Assembly: GCF_002584985.1 (NCBI RefSeq)
Contig: NZ_NUPZ01000026.1
Location: 25,826-89,825, forward strand
From: Bacillus sp. AFS029637
GTDB taxonomy: Bacteria > Bacillota > Bacilli > Bacillales > Bacillaceae_G
DNA length: 64,000 nucleotides
Direction: 5' to 3'
In this document: positions 62,579-64,000 of the stretch, piece by piece
How the letters are laid out: every line of letters begins with the position of its first letter
Position numbering within the stretch: position 1 is the stretch's first letter
Notes under the pieces: generated by a model
The model's database searches: none
What the model saw: only the letters and a program-made list of their open reading frames with translations
Told to the model about the DNA's origin: nothing
Program-made: the position numbers and the translations under genes

Positions 62579-63868
62579 ATGGATATATGTATTATAGGTT
62601 CTGGCTATGTTGGACTAACATCAGCAGTAGTATTAGCCGATTTAGGACATCATGTTATTTGTGTTGATAAAGATCAAAATAAAATTAACGCTCTCCAAAA
62701 AGGAGAGTATCCTATCTATGAACCAGGTTTAACAGAACTTATGCACAAAAATCGCAATCGGTTACAATTCCGTAGTGATGTTGGTCAAGTTATTCAACAA
62801 ACAGCAGTTATTCTTATTGCTGTAGGAACTCCTCCCATGTCCAATGGAAAAACAGACTTAAAATATATTGACTCTGTTATTGATATATTAGCTCAAAACA
62901 TAAAATCATATAAAACTATTATTACGAAAAGTACGGTTCCACCAGGTACCAACCAATTTATGAGCGAAATGCTTATAAAAAAAGGTGTAGAACCCTCACT
63001 TTTTAATATCGTTTCTAATCCAGAGTTTCTTCGTGAAGGCTCAGCTGTTCATGACATGCTCTTTCCAGATAGAACCGTCATAGGTATACAAAAAGATGAC
63101 ACAAAGTCACTAGAAATTATGCATGCACTCTATAAAGGTATTCAAGCACCGTTTTTTCATACAAGTTTAGACGGCGCGGAAATGATTAAATATACATCTA
63201 ATGCTTTTTTAGCTACGAAAATATCTTTTATAAATGAAATTGCTAGAATTTGTGACGCTTATCATATTGATATTACTGAAGTAGCAAAAGGAGTTGGGTA
63301 TGATTCCCGAATCAATCCCGACTTTCTTCAAGCAGGACTTGGTTATGGAGGATCCTGCTTTCCGAAAGATTTGCATTCATTAATTTACACAGCAAATAGT
63401 AAACAAGTATCAGTCCCTATTTTACAAGCTGTGCAATCTATCAATTCGACACAAGTAGATCTTTATATTGAAAAAATCAGAAATCATTTAAAAGATCCTT
63501 CTTCAAACAGATTAACAATTTTAGGGGTTTCTTTTAAACCAAATACAGATGATACACGTGACTCTCTCGCTGTCACACTTATTGAAAAGCTAATCCCGCT
63601 CGGTTACGAAATTCATACTTATGATCCAGTAGCCCTTCTCCCTTCTCATGTAAAAAAACAAGTTACACAACATACTGAATTGGAGTCCTCTATTACAGAT
63701 TCGGATTGTATAGTTATTGCCACAGAATGGGATGAATTTAAAACACTTAATTGGCAACGAGTAAAAAAATTAATGCGAGGATGTAAAATCGTTGATGGCC
63801 GTAATTGTCTTGAACGAAATGAAGTAGTAAAAAACGGACTACATTATATTGGGATTGGCCGGCTATAA
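62579..63868 (+). CDS. ugd: UDP-glucose 6-dehydrogenase
   Basis: 429 residues. The NAD motif GSGYVGL is at residues 7-13, and the catalytic Cys260 is in GYGGSCFPKD. VGTPP, STVPPGT, NPEFLREGSAVHD and SFKPNTDDTRDS are family hallmarks. The enzyme oxidises UDP-glucose to UDP-glucuronate with two NAD, a building block for acidic surface polymers. The ATG follows AAAGGATG. It is divergent from the Fur-controlled lipoprotein and near the epimerase and glycosyltransferase genes. Its terminator is that of a decayed yxeA copy. Confidence 0.95.
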   Translation: MDICIIGSGYVGLTSAVVLADLGHHVICVDKDQNKINALQKGEYPIYEPGLTELMHKNRNRLQFRSDVGQVIQQTAVILIAVGTPPMSNGKTDLKYIDSVIDILAQNIKSYKTIITKSTVPPGTNQFMSEMLIKKGVEPSLFNIVSNPEFLREGSAVHDMLFPDRTVIGIQKDDTKSLEIMHALYKGIQAPFFHTSLDGAEMIKYTSNAFLATKISFINEIARICDAYHIDITEVAKGVGYDSRINPDFLQAGLGYGGSCFPKDLHSLIYTANSKQVSVPILQAVQSINSTQVDLYIEKIRNHLKDPSSNRLTILGVSFKPNTDDTRDSLAVTLIEKLIPLGYEIHTYDPVALLPSHVKKQVTQHTELESSITDSDCIVIATEWDEFKTLNWQRVKKLMRGCKIVDGRNCLERNEVVKNGLHYIGIGRL

Positions 63869-63890
63869 AAATCCTTGTGAGAGAAGCAGT

Positions 63891-63952
63891 ACGATGTTAT
63901 TGCTGAAAAGGACATACGGAAATAAGAAAACAATTGGACATAGTAGATAACT
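63891..63952 (+). pseudogene. 3' end of a second yxeA-like gene, decayed
   Basis: The bases match 44098-44162 of the intact yxeA-like gene closely, including the last codons and the stop. Small deletions shift the frame after DVIAEKDI, and the rest of the gene is absent. The terminator hairpin behind it is also copied. Confidence 0.75.
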
Positions 63953-63985
63953 AAAAGAGCCTACTCTTATGAGTTGGCTCTTTTC
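63953..63985 (+). terminator. Terminator shared by ugd and the yxeA remnant
   Basis: AAAAGAGCC (63953-63961) pairs with GGCTCTTTT (63976-63984), nearly identical to the terminator at 44163-44200. Confidence 0.75.
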
Positions 63986-64000
63986 AGGCTGTGGAGAAAG

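Overview
The window is a stretch of AT-rich, low-GC Gram-positive chromosome that reads as Bacillus cereus group (B. cereus, B. thuringiensis, B. anthracis and relatives). The evidence is an InhA-type secreted metalloprotease, a rifampin phosphotransferase, an alpha/beta-type small acid-soluble spore protein, strong Bacillus ribosome binding sites with frequent GTG and TTG starts, and several copies of a repeat that matches bcr1, which is specific to this group (about 155 bp, bounded by TTTAT). No rRNA, tRNA, CRISPR array, prophage or complete insertion sequence was seen.

Layout. 1-10 kb: lipoproteins, a methyltransferase with a possible leader peptide, a Nudix hydrolase, a signal peptidase, a class B penicillin-binding protein, a sirtuin and an orphan gene. 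10-18 kb: an oligopeptide transporter, then a complete pyroglutamate (5-oxoproline) operon on the minus strand, iclR-pxpB-pxpC-pxpA-DUF969-DUF979-pcp. It has a consensus promoter and a perfect palindromic operator, and a bcr1 element sits exactly between the pxpA stop codon and the next ribosome binding site. 18-32 kb: housekeeping and accessory genes, including a signal peptidase, CutC, acyl-CoA dehydrogenase, acetyltransferases, an ArsR/SRPBCC pair whose operator brackets the -35 box, an esterase, an AraC regulator, a phosphotransferase, a ferritin-like protein and a TetR/YhgE-type pair. 32-45 kb: InhA protease, rifampin phosphotransferase, a patch of decayed genes (yolD and MBL hydrolase remnants), a spore protein, a zinc alcohol dehydrogenase, a LexA-controlled Y-family polymerase with YolD, and a GC-rich glutamate decarboxylase. 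46-53.4 kb: a sugar locus of carboxylesterase, MFS transporter, beta-phosphoglucomutase and a GH3 enzyme, with a divergent AraC regulator. 53.5-64 kb: an FTR1-type iron permease with its partner protein, a Fur-controlled lipoprotein and, interleaved with them, glycoconjugate genes (glycosyltransferases, flippase-like protein, phosphodiesterase/sulfatase-like enzyme, nucleotide-sugar epimerase, UDP-glucose dehydrogenase).

How genes work together. Pcp cuts pyroglutamate from peptides, the DUF969/DUF979 pair probably imports it, and PxpABC opens it to glutamate. In the 46-52 kb locus the GH3 enzyme is of the Asp-His dyad type and lies next to beta-phosphoglucomutase with no other phosphorylase, so it may be a beta-glucoside phosphorylase that feeds beta-glucose 1-phosphate to the mutase. 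At 55-62 kb, iron uptake genes share a locus and reading direction with surface-polymer genes.

The most unusual features are the bcr1 copies in three states (full 156-158 bp, 54-bp mini forms, one half), their placement against gene signals, the GH3/beta-phosphoglucomutase hypothesis, the iron/glycoconjugate locus, and remnants whose intact relatives lie in the same window (yolD, yxeA, MFS transporter).
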